A DNA stretch of 64,000 nt. It comes from Amycolatopsis marina (GTDB taxonomy: Bacteria > Actinomycetota > Actinomycetes > Mycobacteriales > Pseudonocardiaceae). The stretch spans positions 1-64,000 of the forward strand of contig NZ_FOKG01000014.1 in assembly GCF_900111885.1 (NCBI RefSeq), in the 5' to 3' direction. The position numbers and the translations under genes were made by a program. A model generated the notes under the pieces. That model made no database searches. It saw only the letters and a program-made list of their open reading frames with translations, and was not told the DNA's origin. Within the stretch, counting starts at the first letter, position 1. Every line of letters starts with the position of its first letter. Below are positions 1-9,257 of this stretch, in pieces.

Positions 1-95
1 CAGCCAAAACCAGCGACTAACCAAGATCCATCAACCACGGGAGGTGGTCAGTTTTCACCCGGAACAGGGTGGTCAGTTTTCGAGCGGCGTTGACA
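1..95. mobile_element. Terminal region of an IS21-like insertion sequence
   Basis: Two near-identical motifs, GGTGGTCAGTTTTC at 43-56 and 68-81, are spaced 25 bp apart and end in a CA-type tip (GTTGACA, to about 95). Tandem subterminal repeats of this kind, built on a TCAGTTTT core, are typical of IS21-family (IstA/IstB) ends. The remainder of the element would lie left of the window. The tip falls inside an IMPase-like gene, whose protein homology to its paralogue at 30.5-31.3 kb stops at about this point. No transposase is visible here, so the family call rests on the end motifs only. Confidence 0.6.
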
Positions 96-626
96 GCGGT
101 CTACAGCGGCGCACAACACGTCGCGCAAACCTTCGTCGGCACCGCTGCCGTAGTCGCTGAACCCGACCAGGGCCTTGTTGAGGCCGTCGGTGGTGGAGGC
201 GCTGATCGGGTCGCCGTCGCGGTAGGCGCCGTGGCCGTGGGCCGCCCAGTAGCGGTGGCCGAGGAAAGGCAGCGCGGTGACGCCGAGGACCGGCTGGTCG
301 CGGTGGACCAAGCCGAGCGCGATAGCGCACAGCGGGTTGCCGTGCTGGTGGTTGATCGTGCCGTCAATAGGGTCGAGCACCCAGTACGTGTCCGAGTTGC
401 CGACCGCTCCGGTCTCTTCCCCCACGAACCCGGTCTCGGCATGGCCGCAGGCGCTCAGTCGTTGCCGCACAAGGTGTTCGACGGTCTCGTCCACTTCGGA
501 GACCGGATTGCGGTCTCCCTTGTACCGGATGTTGCGTGGAGGGTGGCTGAGCACGTGCTCGACCGCGAGGTCGATCGCGGCGTGGGCCGCCGGCAGGGCG
601 GCGGTGAGGTCAAGTGCCGACGACAT
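48..626 (-). pseudogene. Inositol monophosphatase-family protein, C-terminus cut off
   Basis: This is the copy-A counterpart of the intact IMPase-like gene at 30487-31314. The start is the ATG at 626, with AAGGA just upstream. The metal-binding motifs are present: GEE and DPIDGTIN. Similarity to the copy-B protein runs from the N-terminus to about GSGADEGLRD, and the last 15 or so residues are encoded by the IS21-like end. The C-terminal WDxxAG motif, needed for substrate and third-metal binding in this fold, is therefore lost (the full length should be about 275 aa). Enzymes of this family dephosphorylate inositol phosphates, histidinol phosphate or nucleotide phosphates, and the substrate here is unknown. 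Probably non-functional. Confidence 0.8.
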
Positions 627-688
627 GGTTCCTTCGGGGTTGCTTCTTGGCGGGCATGGCGCCGCATGAACGAGCGGTGGACCTCCGG

Positions 689-1135
689 TTAGGACCGGGC
701 AGGCCACCACGGCTGCTCGCGGGTCGGTCCGCCGTTGCGCAACCGATCCGCGAGGGCCGTCGGCCGCAGGTCCAGGTGGTCGAGTTCGGTATCGGTGGCC
801 CAGCGCGCCTCGCCGTGGTCAACCCGGACCGCACTGGGGTCGATGAGAGTCACGTCGAACAGCAGGGCCAGCTCGAAGACGGTGGGTTGCGTGCCTGGGT
901 GCTGGTTGCGCAGTTCCACGGCGGCGCAGAAGTCCAGGTGGGCCGCGTGGGCGTCGACCTGTTCCCGAAGGATGCGCCGCAGGGCGTCCTCGACAGCTTC
1001 ACCGGCTCGTACGAAGCCGCCCGGCAGCCGGTACGTGATCGCGTCCGAGTCGCGGACGACTAGAAGTCGCTCGTCGTGTCCGACAAGGCCGTACACCGCG
1101 ACGAGCGGGCCGAGGGCGGGCGAGGTGGTAGTCAT
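689..1135 (-). CDS. Nudix-like protein with a degenerate Nudix box (copy A)
   Basis: 148 aa, with the start at the ATG at 1135. A Nudix fold is suggested by a beta-rich N-terminus (VAVYGLVGHDERLLVV) and a box beginning GGFVRAGE, which keeps the GX5E half. The second half reads RILREQVDA where REUXEEXGU is expected, so the first metal-binding Glu is Ile and the second Glu of the EE pair is Gln. Catalysis as a normal Nudix pyrophosphatase is doubtful. The paralogue at 29564-29998 is degenerate at the same place, which suggests a shared altered role and not random decay. It lies between the QueD-like gene and the truncated IMPase-like gene, in the same order as copy B apart from missing genes. 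Confidence 0.75.
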   Translation of the reverse strand: MTTTSPALGPLVAVYGLVGHDERLLVVRDSDAITYRLPGGFVRAGEAVEDALRRILREQVDAHAAHLDFCAAVELRNQHPGTQPTVFELALLFDVTLIDPSAVRVDHGEARWATDTELDHLDLRPTALADRLRNGGPTREQPWWPARS

Positions 1136-1225
1136 GGTGCTTCTCACGATCGACGGACGGGGCAATATCGAAGGGGCACGTCAGGGTCGGGCCTGCCCGT
1201 GCTCGGCGGCCAGTGCCTGGAGTGC

Positions 1226-1711
1226 TCATCGCGGCACCGAGGGCTCGTAGGCGGCGGTGTTGAGCCGGGTCTCGTGAACCAGGACCCGCTCGACCCTCGC
1301 GCCGTCGGCGCGAGGAAGCCCGGCCAAAACGCTCTCGGCGACCCGACCCAGCAAAACCGCGACGGCCTCCACGGTGGGCCACGCCAGCCCGTGGCCGAAC
1401 TGCTCGGCAACGTCCGCCGGGCGCTCGACCCCGAAGCAGAACACCCGGCTGCCCTCCGCGATCAGCGGCTCGATCAGTCGGTCGCGCGCGCCGAGCATCG
1501 TCGCGTGGTCGAGGTGTTCGTCGATCCACCGCCGAAGCCCGACCTTGAGCGCGCCGAACTCCACCACGGTCACCTCGGGACTCAGTTCCGGGGCGCTCAC
1601 CGTCACTGCGACCGACCAGGAGTGGCCGTGCAGGCTCACGCACTTGCCGCCCAGGTGCGGCAGTCTGTGTCCGGACTCGAACGAATGCTCGACGGTGATC
1701 TTGTGCGGCAT
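1226..1711 (-). CDS. queD-like: 6-pyruvoyl-tetrahydropterin synthase / QueD family (copy A)
   Basis: 161 aa. The family motifs are intact. The zinc ligands appear as GHRLPH and LHGHS, the catalytic Cys in GKCVSLHGH, the pair LDHATM, and the substrate-binding Glu in HETRLN. QueD enzymes convert 7,8-dihydroneopterin triphosphate to 6-carboxy-tetrahydropterin, the precursor of 7-carboxy-7-deazaguanine; the sequence cannot distinguish this from PTPS activity. The start ATG shares its A with the TGA of a 21-codon upstream ORF, which implies coupled translation. In copy B a QueE-like gene follows directly, but here it is absent and a Nudix-like gene follows. A QueD without QueE would make a dead-end product unless the copy-B enzyme supplies the next step. 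Confidence 0.85.
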   Translation of the reverse strand: MPHKITVEHSFESGHRLPHLGGKCVSLHGHSWSVAVTVSAPELSPEVTVVEFGALKVGLRRWIDEHLDHATMLGARDRLIEPLIAEGSRVFCFGVERPADVAEQFGHGLAWPTVEAVAVLLGRVAESVLAGLPRADGARVERVLVHETRLNTAAYEPSVPR

Positions 1712-1776
1712 CAGCGGACCAGCGTGCTCGGCCGGTCGATCGACAGGGGCGAGTGCGGCAGCATCACCTCGTGCAT
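1711..1776 (-). CDS. 21-residue leader-like ORF coupled to the QueD-like gene
   Basis: An ATG at 1776 opens a 21-codon frame (beginning MHEVMLPHSP, ending STLVR). Its stop overlaps the QueD start as TGATG. No family is recognised. It could be a translational-coupling leader or chance. In copy B the QueD-like protein instead carries a 25-residue N-terminal extension, also starting MH. Confidence 0.3.
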   Translation of the reverse strand: MHEVMLPHSPLSIDRPSTLVR

Positions 1777-2049
1777 CTGCACTGAACCAAGCTCACTTCC
1801 GCGAAGTCAGGCGACCGGGATCGAGTACGGCCTGCGGTGACCGGTCGGGGGTCGGCCACCGCAGGCCCGAGGCCAGTCAACGGCGTCGCCCACCGCGATC
1901 ACCAGAGCGATCGTGCGGCGGCTGCGAGGCGTCCACGGGGCGGCACCCGGCCCGATCAGGGTTTTTCCTGGCGGGAGATCGGCTGTGTCACCCAAACGAG
2001 TGCGGGGAGCGGGTGTTCGGCGTCCGGCCGTCTGTGGTTGGTGGTCGGA
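1777..2049. other. Divergent promoter region between QueD-like (A) and XRE-TPR (A)
   Basis: This spacer separates the minus-strand QueD-like gene from the plus-strand regulator. Long frames crossing it are shadows of the regulator gene, whose own start is at 2152. Apart from the repeat element that follows at 2050-2084, I see no gene in it. Confidence 0.5.
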
Positions 2050-2084
2050 GGCCGGGCGACGGTGAGGCACTCATGGGGCGACAC
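2050..2084 (+). promoter_or_regulatory. Triple 11-bp direct repeat, copy 1 (candidate operator)
   Basis: Three consecutive 11-bp units lie 68 bp upstream of the XRE-TPR start: GGCCGGGCGAC, GGTGAGGCACT and CATGGGGCGAC. They match the pattern (A/G)TGnGGCG seen on the minus strand at 25316-25360, 28000-28044 and 33527-33571, with TGAGGC always in the middle unit. This copy is the most diverged and lacks a clear flanking CGCTCTGG block. Confidence 0.6.
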
Positions 2085-2151
2085 CGGCCGTACGCTGCGG
2101 AAACGGGCGAGTACTGTGCGCTATGGAGGGACCGGAAGAAGGGGACGCGCG

Positions 2152-3432
2152 ATGGCGGCACGGCCACTCACTCCGCTGGCCGCTGCTCGCGAAGCCGCCA
2201 GCTACACCCAGGAAAGCCTCGCCGTCACGCTGAAGGTCGAGCGCACCACCATCGGCCGATGGGAACGCGGCGTCCAGTCGCCCCAGCCGTGGCAGCGGCC
2301 CGGCCTCGCGCGCGCCCTGCAGGTCTCTCTCGAAGAGTTGGACGACCTGCTGCGCCGCACCGCCCGACGCTCCAACAAGCCCACCTCAGCTGCGGTCCTG
2401 GCCTCGGCACCGATCGGCGTCGAGCTGGTCCCGCCGGCACCACCGACCAGCGACAGCCACCAGCGCGAACCCGTCGCCGAGGTCGACGTCATCCACGCCG
2501 CGATCCCACGCCTGCGCCGCGCCCTCGACCGACTGGACCTGCCCGACGACGGGTACACCAGGACCCCGGCTGGCCTACACGGCGACATCTCCCGCGCCAG
2601 CGACGACCGGCTGCAGTCCCGCTACGGCAACCTCGCCCGTCGCCTGCCCGACCTCATCGCCGAACTCGCCCGCGCCGGCCAGCTCGGCGACGTCGCCGGT
2701 CGCCGCCACGCCGCAGCCCTGCTCACCCTGGCGCTGCGTGCCGCCGACGGGGTGGCCTTCAAGTTCGGCTACCTGGACCTGTCCGCGCGGCTGATCGACC
2801 TGATGCGCTCGGCCGCCCAGCTCGCCGAGGACCCACTGCTGCTGGCCACGGTGGCGTACGTGCGCACCGAGACCTTCTTCGCCAACGGCGACCTGGACAC
2901 CGCCGCCCGAGCCCTCGAACTCGCCGCCGACCACGTACCCGACCTCGACACCGCCTCGGCCTCGGCCGCCTTCGGCGCCCTGCACATGCGCGCCGCGGTC
3001 GTCGCGGGCCGGGCTGGCAAGCCCGATCGCGCCGCCGACCACCTGCGCGAAGCCCGCCGCGCCGCAACCGCCGTCCCCGAAGGCGTCTACCAGGGCACCG
3101 CGTTCGGGCCGGCCTCCCTATGCATCCACGAACTCGCCGTCGCCGTCGAACTGCGCGATCCTCTGGGCATCGAACGGGCGGCGGCGTGGCACCCGCCCGA
3201 CAACCTGCCCGCCGAACGTCGCTCCCACTACTTCATCGACCTCGCCCGCGCCCAGCTCACGCTCGGCCGTCACGAGGACGCCTACCTGTGCCTGCAAGCC
3301 GCCCGCCAGGCCGCGCCCGAGCACACCCGCACCCATCCCCAGGTCCGCCATTCGCTGTCGACCTTGCTGCGTACTCACAGCGCCCCGAGCACGGGACTGC
3401 TCGACCTCGCCGCCTGGGCTCGTGCTCGTTGA
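2152..3432 (+). CDS. XRE-family helix-turn-helix regulator with TPR-like C-terminus (copy A)
   Basis: 426 aa. The N-terminal XRE HTH spans residues 10-55 (SYTQESLAVTLKVERTTIGRWERG), and a long alanine-rich, helical-repeat (TPR-like) domain fills the rest. The start is the ATG at 2152, preceded by AAGGGG; an earlier ATG at 2122 is possible. It is strongly similar along its whole length to the minus-strand protein at 23955-25253. Proteins of this architecture usually act as transcription factors whose TPR half senses a small ligand or peptide. The triple repeat immediately upstream is the obvious candidate for autoregulation. It converges on the HAD gene with only 15 bp between stops, as in copy B. 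Confidence 0.85.
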   Translation: MAARPLTPLAAAREAASYTQESLAVTLKVERTTIGRWERGVQSPQPWQRPGLARALQVSLEELDDLLRRTARRSNKPTSAAVLASAPIGVELVPPAPPTSDSHQREPVAEVDVIHAAIPRLRRALDRLDLPDDGYTRTPAGLHGDISRASDDRLQSRYGNLARRLPDLIAELARAGQLGDVAGRRHAAALLTLALRAADGVAFKFGYLDLSARLIDLMRSAAQLAEDPLLLATVAYVRTETFFANGDLDTAARALELAADHVPDLDTASASAAFGALHMRAAVVAGRAGKPDRAADHLREARRAATAVPEGVYQGTAFGPASLCIHELAVAVELRDPLGIERAAAWHPPDNLPAERRSHYFIDLARAQLTLGRHEDAYLCLQAARQAAPEHTRTHPQVRHSLSTLLRTHSAPSTGLLDLAAWARAR

Positions 3433-3447
3433 TGCCCGGCCGGACGT

Positions 3448-4092
3448 TTAGTGCGGCGCCAGCAGATTGGGCAGGTCGTGCAGGGAGTCGATCACCCAAT
3501 CGGCGTCGCGACGCACCACCGGGTCGTCAGCCCAGAGGTAGCCCCACGGGCCACGCCTGATCAACGCCGTGCGGAACCCCGCCGCCTTCGCCGCCACCAC
3601 GTCGTTGTCCCGGTGGTCACCCACGTACACCGTCTCGCCGGGTCCGTCGGGCACCATCTCCGCGACGCGCGCGAAGAACTCGAGCGAGGGCTTGGCGACA
3701 CCCCACTCGCCCGACGTCGCGATCTGGTCCACCGGCAGGCCCAGCGCACGCAGCAGCTCGGCAGCGCGGGAGGTCTGGTTCCCGGCCACCCCCACCCACA
3801 AGCCGAGCTCCCGCAGCCGCGCCAAGCCGGGCCGGACGTCGGGGTAAAGGTCGTTGTCCTCGATGTGCTCACCCAGTCCGGCCTCTTCCCGTAGCCGCCG
3901 TTCGCGGGCAAGGTCGAATCCCGGCTTGAAGTACTGGAACGTCTCGGCGTTGTCCCGGCCGGCAGCGGTGACCGCACCCAGCACGGTCGAGAAGGTATGA
4001 CGTGGCACGCCGATCCAGTCGGCCCACGCACCCCACTCGCGCGAGTCGTCCAGCAACGTCTCGCCCACGTCGAACACCACCGCGGTCACCAT
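3448..4092 (-). CDS. HAD-superfamily hydrolase (copy A)
   Basis: 214 aa. Motif I reads FDVGETLLDD, so the nucleophile Asp is present and the usual second Asp two positions on is Glu. Motif II is VAGNQTS, a Lys lies in GVAKPS, and motif IV is VYVGDHRDND. This is the phosphatase/dehalogenase-like subfamily with a helical cap. It is the same length as, and closely similar to, the protein at 23299-23943. The DxGET variant of motif I is shared by both copies, so the enzyme may be a phosphatase with altered proton donor. In both clusters it sits tail-to-tail with the XRE-TPR regulator. The substrate is unknown. Confidence 0.85.
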   Translation of the reverse strand: MVTAVVFDVGETLLDDSREWGAWADWIGVPRHTFSTVLGAVTAAGRDNAETFQYFKPGFDLARERRLREEAGLGEHIEDNDLYPDVRPGLARLRELGLWVGVAGNQTSRAAELLRALGLPVDQIATSGEWGVAKPSLEFFARVAEMVPDGPGETVYVGDHRDNDVVAAKAAGFRTALIRRGPWGYLWADDPVVRRDADWVIDSLHDLPNLLAPH

Positions 4093-4264
4093 GCTCCTAC
4101 TCCTACGTCACCCACGATCACCCCGCCACAGAGGGTCTTGCGGCCCGCACCGCCCCGCTGACCTCGCCGCCGCGGAAGCCGGTCGAGGCGCCGCGTGGTC
4201 TGCCGCCACACCGGCCACGCAGCCTGCACCGACGTGGGCAGATCGGGGCTGCCATCCTGAACCG

Positions 4265-5128
4265 ATGAGCACCTCCGGTCCGGGCCGCGGTCGTGACGAC
4301 TTGGGACGCGCGCTGTTGGCCCAGCACCCTCGTGGCGAGCAATGGCGACAGCTCGACGTGACCATCGCCAACCTGACCTTCGAGCAGATCACTCGCATGG
4401 GCTCGCTCGGCGAGGAGCGCGCCTCCGATCGCCAGGCCGTTCGGGACAGGATCATCAACCGGATCTCCGACCCCGAGCTGGCCGGACGGCTTGCCTCACG
4501 GTGGATCCGATGGAAGGACACCTTCGGCCTGCCGATGCCCGCCGAACTCGACGACCCGATCGCCGTGCTGCAGCACCCCTACCTGCTGGCCCGGCAGGCT
4601 TCACCGGACCACTCCGGCTGGCACAAGGTGGTCCTGCCCGTGTTCGACGCCGGACTGGCGATCGCAGCGGCAGGCCACGACGACACGGGAAGCGCCGACT
4701 ACGAATTGCTCATCGCTCCGTGGCGGCAGACCTGTCTGCCCTCGCGACACACCGCGACTGACGCCTACGGCCCGCACACCCAAGCCGCGCTGCGAGTCCT
4801 GCGCCATGCCGAAGCCACGCCGGCAGGGGTTGTGCGCCGGATGGGTCGAGTGTGCGCGGAAATCGACGAGCAACGCTGGCAAGCAGCGTGTGACACGGTC
4901 ACCGAGGCGTCGATCGCGTGGGGGTTCCCGCTCCGGGCGCGCTCGCTGTACTGGGAGACCGTTCCAGCCGCCGAGGACGCCGTCGGCGAGTCACCCACAG
5001 ACACGGCGGTCGTCAACGCACTATGGGGCGCGGCGATCTCGCAGGCGTTCGCCGGACGACTCGACTCCGACACCAGCGCGCTGTTGGCCAGCGCCTGGAG
5101 GACGGCGGGACTTCCACTCCCCGGATGA
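4265..5128 (+). CDS. Hypothetical protein, 287 aa
   Basis: I do not recognise a family. The start chosen is the ATG at 4265 (MSTSGPGRGRDD), because the frame upstream of it is low-complexity Pro/Arg/Ala translation overlapping the HAD promoter. The protein is soluble, with many Trp residues, no signal peptide, no membrane segment and no obvious catalytic motif. Its centre carries the phrase WHKVVLPVFDAGLAIAAAGHD. It follows the copy-A HAD gene divergently and has no counterpart in copy B. GC-rich third positions support real coding. Confidence 0.6.
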   Translation: MSTSGPGRGRDDLGRALLAQHPRGEQWRQLDVTIANLTFEQITRMGSLGEERASDRQAVRDRIINRISDPELAGRLASRWIRWKDTFGLPMPAELDDPIAVLQHPYLLARQASPDHSGWHKVVLPVFDAGLAIAAAGHDDTGSADYELLIAPWRQTCLPSRHTATDAYGPHTQAALRVLRHAEATPAGVVRRMGRVCAEIDEQRWQAACDTVTEASIAWGFPLRARSLYWETVPAAEDAVGESPTDTAVVNALWGAAISQAFAGRLDSDTSALLASAWRTAGLPLPG

Positions 5129-5204
5129 CCCACCTCGCCGCGCTCCACGGCAACGGTCAGGCCGCGCCTCTGCCTGACACCGAGGTCGCAGACCGGCGAC
5201 GAGA

Positions 5205-5860
5205 TCATCCGGCCGGGTCGTAGGTGAGGACGAACCTGCTGTGGGTCTTGTCGATGGCAGGGCCCGCCAGTTCGCTGTCCGGGGTACCAGCCGGGTAGAC
5301 GATGAGCGATGGCGTGTGCTGGTTCCGCTCGGGCGCCCAGGATCGGATCTCGTCGCAGAGGTACTCGGTCAGCTCGTCGGCGGCCGGGCCGTGACCGATC
5401 GCGCCCAACTCCCACCGCACCTCGTCGTCGGATTCCAGGCGGCGGGCGGTGAGGTACACCAGCGTGTCGCCCTCGACCAGCGCCATGCGCCACCACCCTG
5501 CGACCGGATCGCACACCTCGGGCGGGACGTCGGCGTGGACCTTGATCCGGCACACGCGCGGGTCGGTCACGGTCAGGCGGAGCCAGATCCCGTCATGCGA
5601 CTCGTTCCTGCCGATCGTGGTCCCGGACCAGGCCGTGACACGCGGCTGGTCGAGCACCCCGCGCAGCGCTTCGGGGTCCACGGCCTGATCGCGGTCCCAG
5701 TGGAGCGACACCAGCTCGTCGGCGGTGATCGAGCCGCTGAGTTCGCCCTCACCGTCACCGACCAGGTACACGAAGCCGCACAGGTAGAGCGAATCGGACA
5801 CCAGGCGGCCATCGGTGTAGGTGAAGGCGACGCTGCGTCCCTGGCCGCGCCATCGCAGTT
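5205..5860 (-). pseudogene. C-terminal part of a methyltransferase-like protein (FxLD-system type), 5' end missing
   Basis: An open frame enters from the right (FNRELRWRGQGRSVAFTYTDG) and runs to the stop at 5205. It has no credible start; the first GTG at 5801 lies inside the conserved part. Phrases such as LYLCGFVYLVG, GAIGHGPAADEL and AIDKTHSRFVLTY resemble the C-terminal domain of protein-L-isoaspartate-type methyltransferases of actinobacterial FxLD peptide clusters, from memory and not from a search. The recombinase gene begins within about 10 bp of where the frame is lost, so insertion of that element probably removed the N-terminal SAM domain. The missing half was not found in the window. 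Confidence 0.45.
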
Positions 5861-5869
5861 CCCTATTGA

Positions 5870-7470
5870 ATGTGGGTGTTGATCCACTTCGAGAGGGACG
5901 GTGGCGTGGCGGGCTGGCGGGTGTTCTGGGTGCCGCAGGATGCGCTGCGTGGCGGGGTGCGACGACAGGCGCTGGCGGGCTGGGCGGATCTGGCGGCGCG
6001 CGAAGACGAGGCGGGCGTACGGGCGGGGGATCCGATCTTCTTGTCGCCGGAGTATCGCGTGGATCCGCTGTTGAGTTTGTACGGGCGGTCGAAGCGGTTC
6101 CGCGAGTACACGACGGAGACGCGGCGGAACTACGCCACGGACATCGGCTTGTTTCTGACGTTCTTGTCCGTTCGCGGTCGGGTGTGGACTGCGGCGAGCG
6201 AGAGGGATGTGGAGGATTACGAGCATTGGCGCCGGTTCGCGGAGCGGAATCCTGCGCGGGTCGGGGGTTCGAAGTGGGATCGCGAGTTGGCGGCGTTCGC
6301 GAGCTTGTACCGGTGGGCGGTCAACAACCGTCACGTGCGGCGCAGCCCGCTGGCGATGAAGCAGGTGGTGGGTCGTGAGGGTGCGGTGTTGACGGTGCCG
6401 GCGGCCAGGGCGAAGGACGCGCGGCCGAGCAATGTGCACTGGCTGACGCCGCGGACGTGGCGGCGGTGGATCGAGGTCGGGCTGCGTGGGCATTCCCGTG
6501 ACGGAGTTCCGGAACATGGCTGGGTGGGTCGGCTGGAAGACCGCAACGTGGCGTTCGTGCGGCTATTGGTCACCTCGGGGCTGCGGCGGGCGGAGGGCGG
6601 GTCGTTGCTGACGTTTGAGGTGCCAGCGCGGCAGGTGGAGGGTGCCCGCTATTACCGCGGCAAGGTCGCTGCCGAGGTGACGCGGTCGAAGAAGGCGCGC
6701 ACGTTCTACGTCGCCGCAGACGCGGTCGGGGAGATCGAGGCGTATGTGGAGTCTTCGCGGGCGTGGGCGGTGCGCCGAGCGCAGAAGAAGGGGCGCTACG
6801 ACCGGCTGCCGGGCAGGCGGGTGGTTGTCGAGGTGACCAGGGGCCGCAAGCCGACGGTGCGCTGGCGTGACGAGGCCGGCGTCACTGGTGAGCGAGGGTT
6901 GGATGATCTGACGGTGCGGGAGCGGATGACGCTGTTCGCTGAGGGGCCGCGGGGGTTGGAGCCGTTGTGGTTGTGGCTCAATGAGCAGGGCCTGCCGTTT
7001 CAGGTGCATTCCTGGGAGGGGTGTTCACCGCCGCGAACGGGCGCTGCGAGCGGGTGCTGTCCCCGCCGAACCGGATGGGCCTCGATCCGCATCAGGTGTT
7101 CGCTCCGTACGCGACGCCGCACTCGGCGCGGCACTCGTTCGCGCTGTTCATGTTGGTGGTGTTGAACACCCTGATGGATCTGAAGTACGGGTTGAGTCCG
7201 GAGGAGCGGCGGGATTTCCGGCAGCTGTACGGGGATCCGTGGTTCATGGTGCAGTGCTTGTTGGGGCATTCCTCGCGGGAGACCACTGTGGACCGGTATC
7301 TGGCGCCCGTGGCGGACCTGCAGTTGCGGTCGATGCTGGCCGGCGCGGCTGAGTCGGCGGCGGCACCGATGCCCGAACTGGACGTGGTGTTCGCGCGGAT
7401 CGCGCGGGAATCGGAGGGCATCCAGGACCTTGATGACTGTATGCGGCCTGCGGGCGGTGGGATCGCGTGA
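5870..7470 (+). pseudogene. Tyrosine recombinase 1, with a frameshift
   Basis: The first frame runs 5870 to about 7018. It carries an SAM-like core-binding domain and the first catalytic Arg (TSGLRRAEGGSL). The homologous reading then continues in another frame from about 7021 to 7470, with HSARHSF (the HxxR box) and LLGHSSRETTVDRYL (His and nucleophile Tyr). The switch lies at the G-run in TGGGAGGGGTGTTC (about 7006-7020), where one base appears to be missing. All catalytic residues exist but in two frames. It is therefore a pseudogene, a programmed frameshift or a sequencing error. The stop overlaps the next recombinase start as GTGA, so this was the first gene of a coupled recombinase operon. 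Confidence 0.75.
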
Positions 7471-9257
7471 GTCACAGCATGAGTCGTCGAGGGCGCCGGG
7501 CGTCCCTGCCGTCGGCCGGCCATGCCCGCCCGGAGTATGTCGCGGCGGATGGGCTGGTCGTGCACCACTACAACAGCGCTGGCCGGGTCCAGGAGTACGA
7601 CTTCGCTGCACTGCCGGTCGCCGAGCCGCTGCAGCGCTCGCTGGCCGCGCTGTTCGCTGCCCGCTGCACACCGCACCATTGGACTGTGCACGCCAGTTCC
7701 ACGATGTATTGGCGGCAGCTGGAGACGTTCACGATCTTCCTGTCTCAGCAGGCGCGGCCACCGCGTGACGTGGACGAGCTGACCGCGAGTCTGATCGAAC
7801 GCTGGCGGGAGAGCGTGCTGGCCACTGCGGGTGGCTACACCACGTTCACTGCGGTCACCAGCCTGCTGCGCGGCGACCCCCGGCTGCAGACCGGGCCGAT
7901 CGCGGACACGCTGGCCCGGCGCGCCCAGCGACCCCGCAGTGGGATCCAGTCCTACAGCGAGGCCGAGTTCGACCGGGTCAAGCTCGCCGCTCGGCGCATG
8001 TTCCGTGCGGCGTTGCTGCGGATCGAGCACAACGCCGCCCACCTGCAGCGCTGGCAGGCGGGCGAGTTCACCGAGGGCAGCCGCGACTGGGTGCTCGGCG
8101 AAGCCTTGGACGTCCTCGCCCGCACCGGCGACCTCATCCACTATCCCGGCCGCCGCGCGAGAGGCGGGCGGGGCATCGTCTACAAGTACCGGAAGGCGTT
8201 CGGGGGCATGGCCGCGGCGGTGACGTGGCAGCGGCTGTTTCTGTCCCGTATGGAGGCCACCGCGCTCGGGGTGCTGCTGCTGGCGGAGTTCGGTTGGAAC
8301 CTCTCGGTGATCGACCGAGCCGCGATACCCCGAGCGTTACCCGACCCTGGCGAGGATGGCCGGCCGACGTACCGCATCCCGATCGAGAAACGGCGCCGTG
8401 GTGCGGGCCGCTTCTACGAGACCCGCAACGTCACCGATGATGGTGCCGCCTCGCCGGGCCGGCTGATCACGCAGGCGCTGGCGGCTACTCGGTTTGCTCG
8501 TGCCGTCGTCGCGGACCGCGCCCCGGATGTCGATCTGCTGGTCGTCTGGCGCACGCACGTCGTCGGCCGGGAACGCGCCGACGGGGACCGGCAGCCACCG
8601 GTCGGTCCGTTCCATTTCGGGGTTCATCGCGACGCCGGTGCACGGTGGGCACGCACGGTGGGGTTGCGCGGGTCGCCGTTTCAGCGGGGACGGCAGACGG
8701 TGAACGCGCTCAATCGCCGCGAGCCGGGCCAGAACAGCCAGGACACGCACGACCGGCACTACGTGCTGGTCGACAAGCGGGTGCAGTCCGAGGCTGTCGC
8801 GATCATCGCGGCCGGTGCGGACGAGGCGACCGCGCACGCGCGTCGAGCGGTGCTGGTGGCTGAACTCCGGGACGCGCCGGACCCCGGCGATGTAGAGACC
8901 GCGACGGCGGACTGCGCCAACATCGAGCACAGCCCCTACCCGGCAGCTGGCGGTGGTTCTGGTGGTGGTTCTGGTGATCGATGTGGGGCGTCGTTCCTGA
9001 TGTGCCTGGGTTGCGTGAACGCCCGGATCCATCCCGGCCACCACGGTCGGCTCGCCCACTTGCACCACGCGGTGAGCCACCTGCGCTCCGTGCAGGCGCC
9101 GACGGTGTGGGACGCGGACTGGGGCGAGACCCACGCCCGTTTGGACGACCTGAAGACCAAGCTCGGCGCCACCGTGTGGACACGAGCGAAAGCCCAGGTC
9201 ACCGACACTGACCGGGAACTGATCGACCTCATGCTGACCGGAGACCTCGACACGTGA
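7467..9257 (+). CDS. Large recombinase-like protein 2 of a multi-recombinase element
   Basis: 596 aa. GTG start overlaps the preceding stop. The central part has a lambda-integrase-like layout and ends with the box GQNSQDTHDRHYVLVDKRV, in which the final His and Tyr correspond to the end of the recombinase active site. A Gly/Ser-rich linker then precedes a Cys/His-rich tail (CGASFLMCLGCVNARIHPGHHGRLAHLHH) that may bind zinc. It matches the middle gene of actinobacterial three-recombinase mobile elements, comparable in role to Tn554 TnpB. Such proteins act together with the first and third recombinases in integration. It overlaps the next gene by GTGA. Confidence 0.7.
   Translation: MSHSMSRRGRRASLPSAGHARPEYVAADGLVVHHYNSAGRVQEYDFAALPVAEPLQRSLAALFAARCTPHHWTVHASSTMYWRQLETFTIFLSQQARPPRDVDELTASLIERWRESVLATAGGYTTFTAVTSLLRGDPRLQTGPIADTLARRAQRPRSGIQSYSEAEFDRVKLAARRMFRAALLRIEHNAAHLQRWQAGEFTEGSRDWVLGEALDVLARTGDLIHYPGRRARGGRGIVYKYRKAFGGMAAAVTWQRLFLSRMEATALGVLLLAEFGWNLSVIDRAAIPRALPDPGEDGRPTYRIPIEKRRRGAGRFYETRNVTDDGAASPGRLITQALAATRFARAVVADRAPDVDLLVVWRTHVVGRERADGDRQPPVGPFHFGVHRDAGARWARTVGLRGSPFQRGRQTVNALNRREPGQNSQDTHDRHYVLVDKRVQSEAVAIIAAGADEATAHARRAVLVAELRDAPDPGDVETATADCANIEHSPYPAAGGGSGGGSGDRCGASFLMCLGCVNARIHPGHHGRLAHLHHAVSHLRSVQAPTVWDADWGETHARLDDLKTKLGATVWTRAKAQVTDTDRELIDLMLTGDLDT

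Noticed and set aside
1374-3560. 728-codon plus-strand frame over the XRE-TPR gene
   Set aside because: Extremely Arg/Pro-rich shadow frame; the regulator in the other frame has clear HTH motifs.
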